NCBI RefSeq assembly: GCF_003014675.1
Contig: NZ_PYAU01000001.1
Span: 930,001-994,000 of the forward strand
DNA: 64,000 bases
Direction of reading: 5' to 3'
Source of the DNA: Labedella gwakjiensis
GTDB lineage: Bacteria; Actinomycetota; Actinomycetes; Actinomycetales; Microbacteriaceae
The notes under the pieces were generated by a model, which was not told where the DNA came from, did not search any database, and saw only the letters and a program-made list of their open reading frames with translations. Of this stretch, positions 1-8,644 are shown piece by piece (position 1 is the first letter of the stretch; the number at the start of each line of letters is the position of its first letter). A program made the translations under genes and the position numbers.

Positions 1-379
1 CCACGAGGCTGTTCGTCTGGCGGAACGACGGGATGTACTGGTACTCGATCTGGGCGACGTCCGGCGCGCCCTTCCCGGCCTTGAGGGCCGTCCGCAGCTT
101 CGGGTACTGGGCTGTTCCCGTGCCGACGTTGACGACGTCGACCGTGATCTTCGGGTACTTCGCCTCGAACAGGTCGACCTCCTTCTGGATGTCGGGGACC
201 CACGTCCAGAAGGTGATGGTCGTCTCGGTGTCCATCGCCTCGTCGATCTCGGCCTGCGAGACGGGAGCGGTGGTCTGGCCGGCGTCCGTGCCTCCGTTGC
301 TCGGTGCGCACGCGCTCAGTGCGACGGCCGTCACGACGGCCACAGACACGAGCGCCATTGCTGTGTTCTTCCTCTTCAT
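1..379 (-). CDS. Sugar ABC transporter substrate-binding lipoprotein (3' end outside window)
   Basis: N-terminal 126 residues of an extracellular solute-binding protein that would deliver a sugar to an ABC permease at the membrane. It begins MKRKNTAMAL, has a hydrophobic signal segment and a lipobox LSAC (Cys about residue 23), then a Ser/Thr/Gly-rich linker and ITFWTWVPDIQ, the typical start of a family 1 binding protein. The ATG lies 36 bp after the stop of the GH42 gene on the same strand, so the two are probably one operon and the substrate is probably a galactoside. The permeases would lie beyond the left edge. Family assignment is secure; substrate is inference from context. Confidence 0.88.
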   Translation of the reverse strand, partial: MKRKNTAMALVSVAVVTAVALSACAPSNGGTDAGQTTAPVSQAEIDEAMDTETTITFWTWVPDIQKEVDLFEAKYPKITVDVVNVGTGTAQYPKLRTALKAGKGAPDVAQIEYQYIPSFRQTNSLV

Positions 380-415
380 TGTCTTCTCTCTTCGATGGGT
401 GTCAGGTCGGGGTGT

Positions 416-2545
416 TCAGGATGTGGGGGTGGAGGTTTCGTGCCCGCCACCGACGTGCTCGAACACGTGGGCCGAGCGCGGGCCGAGGGTCAGGGTGTTG
501 CCCGACTCGAGGACCTCGCCGGTCTCGAGGTCGCGGACCGCCGACGGCGGCGTGACGGCGGCCTCGTGGGCCGACCAGTTGGACACGAACGCCAGATCGG
601 TGCGACCGGGCCGGGACCCGGTCGTGACGGTGACCGTGTCGGCCGCCGACCACTCGCGCGCCGCCGTCGCCGGGACGAGCCAGCGGGCGATGCTGCGCGA
701 GAGCTCGGGGTTCGGCACGGTGGCCACGTAGCTCACGCGTCCAGCGCCGGCCGCGCGGGTCGTGAGCACGGCGTCCGCGCCGATCTCCGTGACGCCGGCG
801 TAGCGCAGGACGACGTCGGCGTCGTCGACGATCAGCACGTCGGACCAGCGGGTGCCCGCCGATCCGGGCTCGAGCTCGAGTGCCGGATCGGAACTCTGCA
901 CGGCGAGGGGCTCGTCGAGGTTGGTGTACTCCTCGTACCAGACGCCGGCCGACGCCGACAGGACCGCGGGCGCGACTTCGCGCCGGGCGCGGGCCAACCG
1001 GTCACCGTAGGCGGTGCGGACGCCGAGGACGAGGTGTCCGCCCGCCTCGACGTAGGCGGAGAGGGCCGCGAGCGTCTCGTCGTCGACGACGTAGAGGCCC
1101 GGCACCACGAGCACCGGGTGCGCGGCGGCGACCGCGGCGGGACCGGCGGCGAGGAACTGCTCGACGTGCTGGATGCGGACCTGCGCCCCGGACTCGGCGA
1201 GACCACGGTAGTGCGCGTCGAAGAGGTGAAGGTAGGAGTCCGGGTCGGGGTCGCCGTTCGGGAGCGCGAGCGGCGGGTACCCCTCGAACGACCACTTCGT
1301 GTCGGTCGACCAGAGCATGAGCACGTCGGACGCCGGCTCGAACCCGTCGACGGCTCCCCCGATCGCCTTGAGCGCGGCCCCGAGGCCGGCGACCTCGCGG
1401 TGGATGCGGCCGGGGCGCTGACTGTGCGGCAGCACCCCACCCCAGTAGGTCTCGACGCCGAAGTGCAGCGTATGCCAGTGCCAATACTCGACCATGCGTG
1501 CGCCGCGGGACACCAGGGCGAGAGCCGCCTGCTTGATCTGGCCGTCGAAGGGAGGGTGGTTCTGCCAGGGTCCGCCGATGGACTGGGCGTTGGTCTCGGT
1601 GACGAGGAACGGCGCCTGCGCAGAGGAGAACGCGCGGTCGCCCCACTGGTGGAGCGCCCAGACGCCCGTGTGCCACCAGCCGGCCTCGCGGGGAATCTCG
1701 ACGCCGAGCGTGAGGCCGTCCTGCATCTTGTAGTACGGGTTGCCGGCGGTCACGTCGAGGCTCTTCACGAGTCGGTCGTCGGCCACCTGGGGTCGGGAGT
1801 AGGAGATGCACGTCGTCACGAACTGGTCGTCGCGGGCGTACTCGCGCACGACGGCTGCCTGCCACGCGATGAGCTCGTCGGCGAGTTCGCCTTGGAACCG
1901 GCGCCATTCGAGGTCGTACTGCGGCTGCACGTTGCCATCGGGCCTCCAGAGCTGCGACCACTCGGTGATCCGGTGGGACCAGTAGACGAGTCCCCATTCC
2001 TCGTTGAGGCGCTCGACGGTGCCGTAGCGGCGCTGGAGCCAGGCGAGGAAGCGGGTGAAGACCTGCTCGTTGCGCGGAAGCTCGTTGCCGGGTTCGTTGT
2101 CGACCTGCCATCCGACCACGGCCGGGTGGCCGGCGTACCGCTCCGCGATGCGACGTACGATGCGCTCGGCGTAGAAGCGGTATGCCGGGTGGCTCTGGTC
2201 CATCTCCTGACGTGCGCCCCATCCGGCGCGGACCCCTGTCTGGCGCTCAGCGGCGATCTCGGGGTGCAGCACCTGCAGCCACGGCGGGACGGCGTACGTG
2301 GGCGTTCCGAGGATCACGGAGATCCCGCGAGCGTGCGCGCCGTCGAGGACCGGCTGCAGCCAATCGAGCTCGAACTCGCCTTCGCGCGGCTCCCATGTGG
2401 ACCACACGGACTCGCCCACACGGATCACGGTGAACCCCGCCTCGACCATCAGGTCGAGGTCCCGGTCGAGAGTGCCGGCCTGCTGGTACTCGGCGTAGTA
2501 GGCGGCGCCGAAGAGGACTCCGGAGTGGCGGGGCGTTGACGTCAT
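416..2545 (-). CDS. GH42 beta-galactosidase
   Basis: A 709-residue glycoside hydrolase family 42 enzyme, which hydrolyses terminal beta-galactosides inside the cell (no signal peptide is visible). The N-terminal TIM barrel begins FGAAYYAEYQ; the acid/base Glu is E151 in WQVDNEPGN and the nucleophile is probably E317 in FLVTETNAQS. A trimerisation-type domain (about 385-600) and a small C-terminal beta domain follow, giving the usual family length. It is followed by a sugar-binding lipoprotein gene and preceded by a LacI-family gene with operator sequence between them, so it is likely repressed in the absence of a galactoside. The ATG is the first plausible start; only a weak AGG-type ribosome site precedes it. 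Confidence 0.93.
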   Translation of the reverse strand: MTSTPRHSGVLFGAAYYAEYQQAGTLDRDLDLMVEAGFTVIRVGESVWSTWEPREGEFELDWLQPVLDGAHARGISVILGTPTYAVPPWLQVLHPEIAAERQTGVRAGWGARQEMDQSHPAYRFYAERIVRRIAERYAGHPAVVGWQVDNEPGNELPRNEQVFTRFLAWLQRRYGTVERLNEEWGLVYWSHRITEWSQLWRPDGNVQPQYDLEWRRFQGELADELIAWQAAVVREYARDDQFVTTCISYSRPQVADDRLVKSLDVTAGNPYYKMQDGLTLGVEIPREAGWWHTGVWALHQWGDRAFSSAQAPFLVTETNAQSIGGPWQNHPPFDGQIKQAALALVSRGARMVEYWHWHTLHFGVETYWGGVLPHSQRPGRIHREVAGLGAALKAIGGAVDGFEPASDVLMLWSTDTKWSFEGYPPLALPNGDPDPDSYLHLFDAHYRGLAESGAQVRIQHVEQFLAAGPAAVAAAHPVLVVPGLYVVDDETLAALSAYVEAGGHLVLGVRTAYGDRLARARREVAPAVLSASAGVWYEEYTNLDEPLAVQSSDPALELEPGSAGTRWSDVLIVDDADVVLRYAGVTEIGADAVLTTRAAGAGRVSYVATVPNPELSRSIARWLVPATAAREWSAADTVTVTTGSRPGRTDLAFVSNWSAHEAAVTPPSAVRDLETGEVLESGNTLTLGPRSAHVFEHVGGGHETSTPTS

Positions 2546-2607
2546 CGTCGACCTGTCTGTTCGCGCCTCAGCGAGGGCCGAGGCTCGTGGTGAAGGGGCT
2601 GTGCAAA

Positions 2608-2636
2608 ATGTTGTCGATAAATGTTGTCGATAACAT
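2608..2636. promoter_or_regulatory. LacI-type operator with a duplicated half-site
   Basis: In an AT-rich island between the LacI gene and the GH42 gene, ATGTTGTCGATAACAT (2621-2636) is a near-perfect 16-bp palindrome with the central CG usual for LacI-family sites. The 13 bases immediately before it repeat its left half (ATGTTGTCGATAA, 2608-2620), so the two copies form a direct repeat offset by 13 bp. It sits 76 bp upstream of the GH42 start. Repressor binding is inferred from family knowledge. Confidence 0.75.
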
Positions 2637-2709
2637 CCCGGCTGAAGTGAACATACCCGACCACCGGGGGCGGCGCAAGAGCAACATCCGGGCCCCTCGA
2701 GGGGCGCGT

Positions 2710-3732
2710 TCAGGAGCGGGGAGCCGCCGTGGACTGCCGGAGGACCAGGCGCGGCGTGTGCAGGTGGAGCGACGGATCGGTCTCCCGGCCCTCGATGCGC
2801 GCGATGAGGGACCGGACCACGAGGGCACCCTCGGAGTCGAAGTCGAGGGCGACCGTCGTGAGCGACGGCACCATGAAACGCGCCTCCGGCGAGTCGTCGT
2901 TGCCCATGACGCTCACGTCGCCGGGAACCGAGATGCCGGCCTCGGCGAGGGCCGCGAGCAGCCCCATCGCCATCGCATCGTTGCCCACGGCGATGGCTGT
3001 CACACCCCCGCCGCCCCCTCCTGCTGTGACGTGCCCGGCGGCCACGAGCCGACGACCGATCTCGAAGCCCGATTCGGCCGACCAGTCGCCGTCAGCGGTG
3101 ACGGCAACGCGACCGCCCACGGCCTCCGTCGCGGCCGTGAACCCGTCGAGGCGCTCGCGCGAGGCGAGCCACTGCTCCGGGCCCGAGACGTAGGCGACGA
3201 CGCGGTGGCCGAGCGAGACGAGGTGCTCGGCCGCCACGGCGCCGGCATGCCCGTTCAGCGACTCGTCCGAACCGTCGAGCAGCAGCCCGAAGTCACGCGC
3301 GACGGGGACCTCGATCTCGCGTCGATCGATGGCCGCGCGGGCGATCGCGGTCTGCGCCGTGAGCACGAGACCCGCGATCTGTTGACTGAGCACGAGGTCG
3401 AGGGCGTCGCGGACGCTCGCCTCGTCGCCGCCGTCCATCGACACGATGTCGGTCACGTAACCGAGCTCGCGCGCGGCCTTCGTCGCGCCGGCGATCGTAC
3501 GCGCCGGGCCCGACTGGTGCATGTTGTCGGCGAGCAGGCCGATACGATTCGTGCGCCCGAGGCGGAGGAATCGGGCCGCACTGTTCGGGCGGTATTCGAG
3601 CTCCGCGAGCGCGCGCTCGACCTTCGCGCGGGTCTCTGGCCTGATGCCCTCGAAGCCGCGCAGGAACCGACTGACGGTCTGATGCGAGACCCCCGCTCGC
3701 TCAGCCACGTCGTAGATCGTGGCGTCGCTCAT
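2710..3732 (-). CDS. LacI-family transcriptional regulator of the galactoside locus
   Basis: A 340-residue LacI-family repressor. The N-terminal helix-turn-helix is TIYDVAERAGVSHQTVSRFL, followed by the hinge (EYRPNSAARFLRLGRTNRIG) and a periplasmic-binding-protein-like sugar-sensing domain. An unusual run of seven glycines (AGGGGGGGV, about residues 237-245) interrupts the effector domain just before the conserved ND motif. The gene is upstream of the GH42 gene on the same strand, with the palindromic operator between them, so it most likely controls that operon. A TACCCT hexamer lies 6 bp before the ATG and no clear ribosome site is present, which would fit a leaderless mRNA. Confidence 0.9.
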   Translation of the reverse strand: MSDATIYDVAERAGVSHQTVSRFLRGFEGIRPETRAKVERALAELEYRPNSAARFLRLGRTNRIGLLADNMHQSGPARTIAGATKAARELGYVTDIVSMDGGDEASVRDALDLVLSQQIAGLVLTAQTAIARAAIDRREIEVPVARDFGLLLDGSDESLNGHAGAVAAEHLVSLGHRVVAYVSGPEQWLASRERLDGFTAATEAVGGRVAVTADGDWSAESGFEIGRRLVAAGHVTAGGGGGGVTAIAVGNDAMAMGLLAALAEAGISVPGDVSVMGNDDSPEARFMVPSLTTVALDFDSEGALVVRSLIARIEGRETDPSLHLHTPRLVLRQSTAAPRS

Positions 3733-3759
3733 AGGACGAGGGTACCGGTGCAGCGACCG

Positions 3760-4131
3760 TCAGCGGCGGGCGTCGAGGAGCGCGATGAACTCGTCGGCCA
3801 TCTCGAGCTGCGTGCGGAGCTTCTCGCGGCGTTCGCTCGCGCTCCGGACGAAGCCGTCGAGCTTCGCGTCGGCGTCGGGCTGGGCCGCTGTGACGCCGTC
3901 GATGACGTCGAGCAGCTCGGCCATCTCCTCGAGGGAGTAGCCGAGCGGCTTCATCCGCCGAATGAGGAGGAGTCGCTCGTAGTCGTCGTGCGTGTAGAGG
4001 CGGAAGCCGCCCTCGGTGCGCCCCGACGCGGTGACGAGGCCGACCTCGTCGTAGTGGCGGAGCGTGCGCAGCGACATACCGGTGCGCTCGGCCAGTTCGC
4101 CGATGTGCATGGTCCCCTGCTCGTCGCCCAC
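3760..4131 (-). CDS. MerR-family transcriptional regulator
   Basis: A 123-residue MerR-family activator/repressor. The winged helix-turn-helix (MHIGELAERTGMSLRTLRHY, residues 8-27) is followed by the DEVGLVTASGRTEGGFRLY wing and a C-terminal coiled coil (about 80-120) for dimerisation; no metal-binding cysteines are present, so it is not a metal sensor. I chose the GTG at 4131 because GAAGGG lies at proper distance; an internal ATG (codon 8) has its purine run too close. A 24-bp palindrome lies 15 bp upstream, suggesting autoregulation. It is divergent from the SulP transporter gene, a likely co-regulated partner. Confidence 0.88.
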   Translation of the reverse strand: MGDEQGTMHIGELAERTGMSLRTLRHYDEVGLVTASGRTEGGFRLYTHDDYERLLLIRRMKPLGYSLEEMAELLDVIDGVTAAQPDADAKLDGFVRSASERREKLRTQLEMADEFIALLDARR

Positions 4132-4145
4132 GATTCACCCTTCAT

Positions 4146-4169
4146 CTCTACCCTTACGTTAGGGTAGAG
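4146..4169. promoter_or_regulatory. MerR-type palindromic operator
   Basis: Two perfect 9-bp arms, CTCTACCCT (4146-4154) and AGGGTAGAG (4161-4169), flank a 6-bp spacer TACGTT. The position between the divergent MerR and SulP genes, and the long dyad symmetry, fit a MerR-family site lying in a promoter spacer. It probably controls the MerR gene and possibly the SulP transcript. Confidence 0.72.
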
Positions 4170-4343
4170 TTTAGATCACCGGCCGTCGAGCCGGACTCCC
4201 CCACCATCATCTCGCGACAGAGCGTGCGTCCTCGACGCCGCCGGCGGCGCGCGTGTCGGCGGTGGCGAGCGCAGCGTCGCGCCGGGCCCACGAACATCCC
4301 CATCGGCGCTCGCGACGAGCGCCCCGACTCCGACAGGAGACCC

Positions 4344-5855
4344 ATGTCGACACTCGAAGACCTCGCCAGACACCGAGCCGCGAACGACTCGTCCGTCCTC
4401 GGCGCCCTGCGCTCGCCCCGCATCCTGACCCGCGAGGTCCTCGCCGGCCTCGTCGTGGCCCTCGCCCTCATCCCCGAGGCGATCTCGTTCTCGATCATCG
4501 CGGGGGTGGACCCGCGCGTCGGGCTCTTCTCCTCGTTCGTGATGGCCGTGTCGATCGCGTTCCTCGGCGGACGACCCGCCATGATCACGGCCGCCACCGG
4601 AGCGATCGCCCTCGTCATCGCCCCCGTGGCACGCGAGTACGGCATGGACTACTTCATCGCCACGGTCATCCTCGGCGGCGTCTTCCAGCTCATCCTCGGC
4701 CTGCTCGGCGTCGCGAAGCTCATGCGCTTCATCCCCCGCAGCGTCATGGTCGGCTTCGTCAACGCGCTCGCGATCCTCATCTTCACGGCGCAGCTGCCCC
4801 AGCTCATCGGCGTCCCGTGGCTCGTCTACCCGCTCGTGGCGGTGGGCATCGGCATCATGGTGCTCATGCCGCGCGTCACGAAGGTCGTGCCGGCCCCGCT
4901 CGTGGCGATCGTCCTCATCACCGTCGCGACCGTGACCATGGCGATCGCCGTCCCCACGGTCGGCGACCAGGGCGAGCTGCCCCGCAGCCTTCCCGAGCTG
5001 TTCGTCCCGAACGTGCCGCTCACGATGGAGACCTTCACGATCATCGCGCCCTACACCCTCGCGATGGCGCTCGTCGGGCTCATGGAGTCCCTCATGACGG
5101 CGAAGCTCGTCGACGACGTCACCGACAGCGGATCGAACAAGACGCGCGAGTCGCTCGGACAGGGCGCCGCGAACGTGCTGTCGGGCCTCTTCGGCGGCAT
5201 GGGCGGCTGCGCCATGATCGGCCAGACGATGATCAACGTGAAGGCCTCGGGGGCGCGGACGCGGATCTCCACGTTCCTCGCCGGCGTCTTCCTCCTCATC
5301 CTCGTGGTCGTGCTCGGCGACATCGTGGCGATCATCCCCATGGCCGCGCTCGTGGCCGTGATGGTCATGGTCTCGGTCGGCACCTTCGACTGGCACAGCA
5401 TCCGCCCGTCCACCCTGCGGCGCATGCCCGTCGGCGAGACACTCGTCATGGTCGCGACGGTCGCGGTCGTCGTCGTCACGCACAACCTCGCGATCGGCGT
5501 GATCGTGGGCGTGATCGCCGCGATGGTGATCTTCGCCCGCCGCGTCGCGCACTTCGCGACCGTCGAGCGCACTCTCGCCGACGATGGCGCCACGGCGCAC
5601 TACACGGTGACCGGCGAGCTGTTCTTCGCCTCGAGCAACGACCTCACGACGCAGTTCGATTACGCGGGCGACCCCGAGCGCGTCGTCATCGACCTCTCCG
5701 GATCGCACGTGTGGGACGCCTCGACCGTCGCGGCCCTCGACGCCATCACCACGAAGTACGAGCACCACGACAAGACCGTCGTGATCGAGGGCATGAACGA
5801 CGCGAGCGCCCGTATGCACGGACGCCTCGCCGGTCGCCTCGGCGCCGGCCACTGA
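4344..5855 (+). CDS. SulP-family anion transporter with STAS domain
   Basis: A 503-residue inner-membrane transporter of the SulP/SLC26 family, which moves sulfate, bicarbonate or other anions. Residues about 25-410 hold ten or more hydrophobic segments including the family motif LAGLVVALALIPEAISFSII near the N terminus; residues about 425-500 form a STAS domain with VIDLSGSHVWDASTVAALD. I chose ATG 4344 because GACAGGAGA precedes it and an upstream extension would be an Arg-rich, non-homologous segment. It is divergent from the MerR gene and may be its target. The substrate cannot be read from sequence. The stop codon lies in a 17-bp tandem repeat. Confidence 0.9.
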   Translation: MSTLEDLARHRAANDSSVLGALRSPRILTREVLAGLVVALALIPEAISFSIIAGVDPRVGLFSSFVMAVSIAFLGGRPAMITAATGAIALVIAPVAREYGMDYFIATVILGGVFQLILGLLGVAKLMRFIPRSVMVGFVNALAILIFTAQLPQLIGVPWLVYPLVAVGIGIMVLMPRVTKVVPAPLVAIVLITVATVTMAIAVPTVGDQGELPRSLPELFVPNVPLTMETFTIIAPYTLAMALVGLMESLMTAKLVDDVTDSGSNKTRESLGQGAANVLSGLFGGMGGCAMIGQTMINVKASGARTRISTFLAGVFLLILVVVLGDIVAIIPMAALVAVMVMVSVGTFDWHSIRPSTLRRMPVGETLVMVATVAVVVVTHNLAIGVIVGVIAAMVIFARRVAHFATVERTLADDGATAHYTVTGELFFASSNDLTTQFDYAGDPERVVIDLSGSHVWDASTVAALDAITTKYEHHDKTVVIEGMNDASARMHGRLAGRLGAGH

Positions 5856-5902
5856 GCGGCGCCGGTCCCTGAGCGGCGCCGGCCACTGAGCGGCGCCGGC
5901 CC
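5850..5902. repeat. 17-bp tandem repeat spanning the SulP stop codon
   Basis: About three copies of a 17-bp unit (CGGCGCCGGCCACTGAG and variants CGGCGCCGGTCCCTGAG) run from the last codons of the SulP gene into the intergenic space. TGA occurs at 5853, 5870 and 5887, and because the period is not a multiple of three these stops fall in all three frames. Confidence 0.8.
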
Positions 5903-5910
5903 CGCAGGGA

Positions 5911-7131
5911 TCAGGCGGAGAGGGGCGAGGCGATGAGGGCGTCGATGGGCATGAGCGCCGAACCGAGAGCCACCGTGTCGCCCCCGAACGTGGCAGCGAC
6001 GAGCTCGAGGCGGTCGCCCACGTGTGCCAGGCAGTTGGCGCGGATCGTGTCGAGGATGCGGTCGGCGTGACGTTCCATGAGGCGCAGCCCCACCCACCCG
6101 CCGATCACGACGCGCTGCGGACCCGCGAGGTTGACCATGCTCCCGAGGGCGGCCCCGAGGGCGCGGAGAGTCTCGTCGAGGACGGCCGCGGCGGCAGGGT
6201 CGGTCTCGGCGGCGTCGAGGAGGCGACCGAGCGCGTGCCACCCCGTCCCCTCGAACTCGCCGCCGGCCCGTCTCCACGCCTCGAGGATCGCGTCGGCACC
6301 CACGTAGGCCTCCACACAGCCCCGATCGCCGCATCGACACAGCTCGCCGTCGAAACGGATCTTCGTGTGCCCCCACTCCGACGCGCTGCTCGACCACCCG
6401 GTGAGCACCTGGCCGTCCGACACGACGCCGAGGCCGACGCCGCGACCGAGCAGCGCGACGAGCGCATGATCGACCCCGACGGCGGCACCCGACCACAGCT
6501 CGGCCTTCGCGAGCGTCTTCGCCCCGTTCTCAGCGAACACGGGGATGTCGCCGCCCAGCTCGGACGGGACCGCGCGCGGCTCCCAGCCCAGGCTCTGCGC
6601 GAAGAGCGTCTGCGTGCCGTCGTCGCCCGTCTCGACGACCCCGGGGAGTCCGAGTCCGATGCCGAGCACGCGCGGCCAGCGCGCGATGTTGCGCACGCGG
6701 AGCGCCTCGATGGCATCCCGGAGGTCGGCCTCGATCGCCTCGGGCCGCTCCTCCGCCCGTCCCCCGCGGAACTCCCGGTCCACCATCGTGAGGGAGAGGT
6801 CGAAGAGCTCGACGGCGACGCCGCGCTCCCCGACGTCGGCCCCGAGGGCGAAGGCGCCGTCCGCTCGCGGCGCGATCACGGCGATGGGCCGGCCACCTCC
6901 GGACGAGACCGAGCCGGCCTCTTCCACGAGCCCCTCCGCGACGAGGTCGGCGACGATGTTGGCCGCCGAGGCCGTGGACATGCCGCAGGCCCGAGCGAGG
7001 TCGGCGCGGGTGGTCCGTCCGGCGCGGAGGATGTGCCGGAGGCCGAGGGCCCGGTTCCGTTGGCGCAGGGACCCGACGGTCCCCGTCTCCGCACCCGGCT
7101 GACCGAGCGCAGGAGAGGGGTTCTGGGTCAC
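5911..7131 (-). CDS. ROK-family transcriptional regulator of the beta-glucan locus
   Basis: A 406-residue ROK-family regulator (XylR/NagC type). Residues about 20-80 carry a winged helix-turn-helix (TRADLARACGMSTASAANIV), followed by an actin-like sugar-kinase fold with the glycine-rich GIGLGLPGVV segment and the ROK zinc signature CRCGDRGCVEAYVG. The GTG start gives VTQNPSPALG; GGAGGGAG lies about 13 bp upstream. It is the last gene of a five-gene run (binding protein, two permeases, GH5, ROK), 67 bp after the GH5 stop, and probably represses that operon by binding the 25-bp palindrome near 11837. Confidence 0.88.
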   Translation of the reverse strand: MTQNPSPALGQPGAETGTVGSLRQRNRALGLRHILRAGRTTRADLARACGMSTASAANIVADLVAEGLVEEAGSVSSGGGRPIAVIAPRADGAFALGADVGERGVAVELFDLSLTMVDREFRGGRAEERPEAIEADLRDAIEALRVRNIARWPRVLGIGLGLPGVVETGDDGTQTLFAQSLGWEPRAVPSELGGDIPVFAENGAKTLAKAELWSGAAVGVDHALVALLGRGVGLGVVSDGQVLTGWSSSASEWGHTKIRFDGELCRCGDRGCVEAYVGADAILEAWRRAGGEFEGTGWHALGRLLDAAETDPAAAAVLDETLRALGAALGSMVNLAGPQRVVIGGWVGLRLMERHADRILDTIRANCLAHVGDRLELVAATFGGDTVALGSALMPIDALIASPLSA

Positions 7132-7198
7132 GTTTAGACGGTACTCCCTCCGCAGGCGGCCGACCTCGACGGGCGCTCCGACCGTCGTCACGGCGACC

Positions 7199-8644
7199 TC
7201 ACACCTCCACGCGCATGCCGGTGACCGTGACAGCCCGACGAGCCGTCGCCACGAGTCTGTCGTCGACCCACGCGACGTCGACGGCGCCGTCGTCGCTCGA
7301 TCGCACGACCCACGACGACGGCTCGGATGCGAGCGGGAACTCGAGCCGCGCACCCGTCGGCAGGTGCACCGAGACGTGCTCGTCGGTCGCATAGGGCTCG
7401 CCGGCGGTGTGGTGCCACATCCCCTCGGGGATGTCCGACCACGCGGGCCCGTCTGCCCCGCCGCCCCACGCCGGGAGGTCGAGGGGCAGGCGCCCGAAGA
7501 GGGCGTCGACCACCGGCGCCCGCCACTCGCACCGCTCGACCCGGATCCGATCGAGCATGTCGAGGAGGATCGTCCAGGCCGCCTCGGGCTCGAGCGCATC
7601 GGCAGGGTCCGTGATGCGCGACCACCCCTCGGGGGCGGAGACGGACAGCGGCGACGTGCGGGTCTCGAGCTTCTTCCACGGCCAGAAGTTCCAGCCGATG
7701 CCGTGGCGTTCGTAGAGGCGCGTGGCGCTGTAGATCCACTCCGGCGTGTTCTCGCCGCCCTCCCCCATGTAGATCGGCACGCCGAGACGGTCGCGCGCGT
7801 CGAGGTACTCGACGATGCTGCTGCGGTCCGGCGGGCACCAGTAGCGGTGGAACTGGAGCACGGCGTTGCCGTCCTCCACCCGATCGAAGATCGACCAGTC
7901 GGTGGCCCACCTCGTGCCCTCGTACATGATGAGGTGGTCGGGGTCGACCGCACGGACGGCGGACGTGAGCTCGGCGTAGAGGGTCACGAGGTCGTCGGCG
8001 TACCGGTCGTGCCATTCGTTCGGCAGCGGCTCGTTCAGGAGGTCGTAGCCGAGCACGGCCGTGCGCGACCTGTAGCGTCGCGCGATCTCCGTCCACAACC
8101 GGACGGTGAGCGCGCGGTAGCGCTCGTCCATGAACAGTTCGGGCACCCCGTTCGGCGAATCGTCGATGTTCGTCCCCGTCTGGCCCCCCGGCGCTCCGTG
8201 GAGATCGAGCAGTATCCACAACCCGTGGCGTTCGCACCAGTCGATGGCGTCGTCGATGTGAGCGAAGCCGTCCTCGAGGAACACCCCGTCGTCGTCCATG
8301 ACGCCCCGCGCGTTGATGGGGAGTCTGACGTGGTCGAACCCCGACTCGGCGATGAGCGCGATGTCGGCCTCTGTCACGTAGCGCGCCCGGAAGGTGCGCC
8401 AGAACTCGGCCGCTCGTTCGGCACCGACGAGCCCCTCGATCCGCGCCTCGATCTGCCGAGGGGAGGCGAGCTCGTCCCCGAAGCGCCACATGTAGCCCTC
8501 GGCGAGCAGCCAGTTGCCGAGACCCACCCCGCGCAGGAGGAGGCGGCGCCCGGCGCCGTCGACGATCTCCGTTCCGCTGGTGTGGACGAAGCCGGTGGGA
8601 GGAATGGTCACGGTGTCCTTTTTCATGTGAGCCCCGATTCTCAT
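7199..8644 (-). CDS. Cytoplasmic GH5 glucanase/glucosidase
   Basis: A 481-residue glycoside hydrolase family 5 enzyme with no signal peptide. The barrel starts at LLLRGVGLGNWLLAEGYMW; the acid/base is E205 in GYDLLNEPLPNE and the nucleophile E295 in IYMGEGGENTP; VRLPI and FHRYW are further GH5 landmarks. A C-terminal beta-rich domain (about 380-481) follows. The ATG at 8644 overlaps the preceding permease stop as ATGA, suggesting translational coupling; a second ATG six codons later (8626, MKKDTV) is possible. It likely trims beta-glucan oligosaccharides imported by the neighbouring ABC transporter; the exact linkage is inference. Confidence 0.88.
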   Translation of the reverse strand: MRIGAHMKKDTVTIPPTGFVHTSGTEIVDGAGRRLLLRGVGLGNWLLAEGYMWRFGDELASPRQIEARIEGLVGAERAAEFWRTFRARYVTEADIALIAESGFDHVRLPINARGVMDDDGVFLEDGFAHIDDAIDWCERHGLWILLDLHGAPGGQTGTNIDDSPNGVPELFMDERYRALTVRLWTEIARRYRSRTAVLGYDLLNEPLPNEWHDRYADDLVTLYAELTSAVRAVDPDHLIMYEGTRWATDWSIFDRVEDGNAVLQFHRYWCPPDRSSIVEYLDARDRLGVPIYMGEGGENTPEWIYSATRLYERHGIGWNFWPWKKLETRTSPLSVSAPEGWSRITDPADALEPEAAWTILLDMLDRIRVERCEWRAPVVDALFGRLPLDLPAWGGGADGPAWSDIPEGMWHHTAGEPYATDEHVSVHLPTGARLEFPLASEPSSWVVRSSDDGAVDVAWVDDRLVATARRAVTVTGMRVEV

